From positions 1 through 6,470 of the forward strand of contig DNSZ01000141.1 in NCBI GenBank assembly GCA_003500165.1: a stretch of DNA of 6,470 nt, read 5' to 3'. The position numbers and the translations under genes are program-made. Every line of letters starts with the position of its first letter. Positions within the stretch are counted from its first letter, which is position 1. The notes below the pieces were generated by a model that made no database searches, was not told where the DNA came from, and worked only from the letters and a program-made list of their open reading frames with translations. Shown in pieces: positions 6,043 through 6,470 of this stretch. The stretch is from Paracoccaceae bacterium. GTDB lineage: Bacteria > Pseudomonadota > Alphaproteobacteria > Rhodobacterales > Rhodobacteraceae.

Positions 6043-6101
6043 CAAATTGCCCCTGGACAGTTATCGCGTCAGATGACTTCATATCGCATAACACGATATG
6101 A
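6043..6101. promoter_or_regulatory. Divergent phage promoter region with operator dyad
   Basis: A perfect inverted repeat, TCATATCG (6079-6086) and CGATATGA (6094-6101) with a 7-base spacer, lies between the repressor and the Ner-like gene and covers the latter's ATG. Partial half-sites occur at 6061-6066 (TTATCG) and 6120-6125 (CATATC). It is the probable binding site of the repressor and/or the Ner-like protein. CATAAC (6087-6092) inside the spacer could act as a -10 element for rightward transcription; I see no strong -35. Confidence 0.65.
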
Positions 6102-6313
6102 GATTGCTTCCTGTGGATACCATATCTTCGAAACTGATCCAAGAGGTAAGGGCCGGGTTCGTGCTTAAAGGAAGCAGCCTGGCGGAATTCTGTCGCGAGC
6201 GCAGACTTGATGTCCGCAACGTCTACGGGGCGTTGAACGGAAAGCGCAGCGGGCCGAAGGCGAAAGCGCTCGCCCGCCAGGTGATCGCGGCTTCGCGGGG
6301 CGACGATGCCTGA
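6098..6313 (+). CDS. Small Ner-like phage DNA-binding regulator
   Basis: A 71-residue basic protein in the position of Mu ner. Its core (GSSLAEFCRERRLDVRNVYG followed by ALNGKRSGPKAKAL) reads as a helix-turn-helix, with DVRNVYGALNG as the likely recognition helix. The expected role is control of early transcription and of the repressor promoter. The ATG at 6098 lies inside the operator dyad and has no Shine-Dalgarno sequence, so the message may be leaderless or start at a downstream TTG (6104) or GTG (6113). The gene overlaps the transposase start by 8 bases. Family membership is inferred from size, position and helix pattern, not from strong sequence identity. Confidence 0.7.
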   Translation: MRLLPVDTISSKLIQEVRAGFVLKGSSLAEFCRERRLDVRNVYGALNGKRSGPKAKALARQVIAASRGDDA

Positions 6314-6470
6314 CGCGGACTGGATATCGCTGGCGGACTTCGCTGCGGCGGCTGGGATAGAAGAAAGATCGGCCAGCAAAGCCTGCGCAAGGGCCGCAGA
6401 TGGCAAGCTCTGGAAGGGGCACCGTCTGGCGGTGCGGCACGTGCCGGGCCGGGGCGGAAAAGGTGGCCTG
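6306..6470 (+). CDS. MuA-type transposase, N-terminal fragment (continues beyond window)
   Basis: Fifty-five codons are visible from an ATG that overlaps the previous gene's stop (ATGCCTGA), preceded by a GCGGGG stretch. The residues begin MPDADWISLADFAAAAGIEE and later read GKLWKGHRLAVRHVPGRGGK, running off the edge. This fits the winged-helix DNA-binding domain at the start of MuA transposases: a conserved W-[IVL]-S start, an Ala-rich helix, a Trp before a basic segment, and a Gly-Arg-Gly-Gly-Lys turn that normally leads to a Y-x-V strand and a SLP motif. The DDE catalytic core lies outside the window. The full protein would nick and join the phage ends during transposition. Confidence 0.75.
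   Translation, partial: MPDADWISLADFAAAAGIEERSASKACARAADGKLWKGHRLAVRHVPGRGGKGGL

Larger units (their letters stand above)
5326..6470 (+). mobile_element. Left end of a Mu-like transposable prophage
   Basis: The order repeat-rich end, minus-strand repressor, short divergent region, plus-strand small DNA-binding protein, plus-strand MuA-type transposase matches the left end of Mu-like phages (attL, c, ner, A). Such phages end in 5'-TG. Plausible termini are the TG at 5326 (TGTTGACGCGGG) or at 5329, because the BKACE ribosome site lies just to the left and repeated GTTTC motifs start at 5343. The exact boundary and the 5-bp target duplication cannot be confirmed without the right end, which lies outside the window. 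Confidence 0.75.

Noticed and set aside
5770..6168. Plus-strand open frame of 132 codons
   Set aside because: It is antisense to the repressor and crosses the divergent control region; it has no ribosome site or recognisable domain.

Overview
The window looks like part of an alphaproteobacterial chromosome, most likely Rhodobacterales (Paracoccus/Rhodobacter-like). The reasons are very high G+C in the metabolic genes (46 of 60 bases in 1201-1260 by my count), tightly overlapping minus-strand genes, and a dehydrogenase-thioesterase fusion known from carnitine-degrading alphaproteobacteria. The taxonomic call is an inference; no rRNA or tRNA gene is visible.

Region 1 (1-2739, minus strand) is a compact operon read right to left. 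It holds an HD-domain protein with the metal-ligand pattern of mixed-valent diiron oxygenases (2116-2739), a short-chain dehydrogenase/reductase (1352-2119), and an L-carnitine dehydrogenase fused to a hotdog thioesterase (1-1352, running off the left edge). The genes overlap by 4 bases and by 1 base. A 12-G homopolymer (minus strand) lies in the leader.

Region 2 (about 2930-4320) has lower G+C (26 of 60 bases in 3841-3900). It carries two convergent genes of unknown function: a membrane-anchored or exported protein with four cysteines (2991-3728, plus) and a small coiled-coil protein (3792-4244, minus). It appears to split the carnitine genes.

Region 3 (4400-5314, minus) is a BKACE-family beta-keto acid cleavage enzyme, the expected 3-dehydrocarnitine cleavage step. 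The core pathway is carnitine to 3-dehydrocarnitine (dehydrogenase), then with acetyl-CoA to betainyl-CoA plus acetoacetate (BKACE), then to glycine betaine plus CoA (thioesterase). The SDR and the HD oxygenase are not needed for that route and are the unexplained parts.

Region 4 (about 5326-6470) is the left end of a Mu-like transposable prophage. It contains a cluster of GTTTC-containing repeats that resemble transposase-binding sites, a CI-type repressor (minus), an operator-like dyad in the divergent promoter region, a small Ner-like regulator (plus), and the N-terminus of a MuA-type transposase that runs off the right edge. The prophage starts right at the ribosome binding site of the BKACE gene, so it probably separated that gene from its original promoter.
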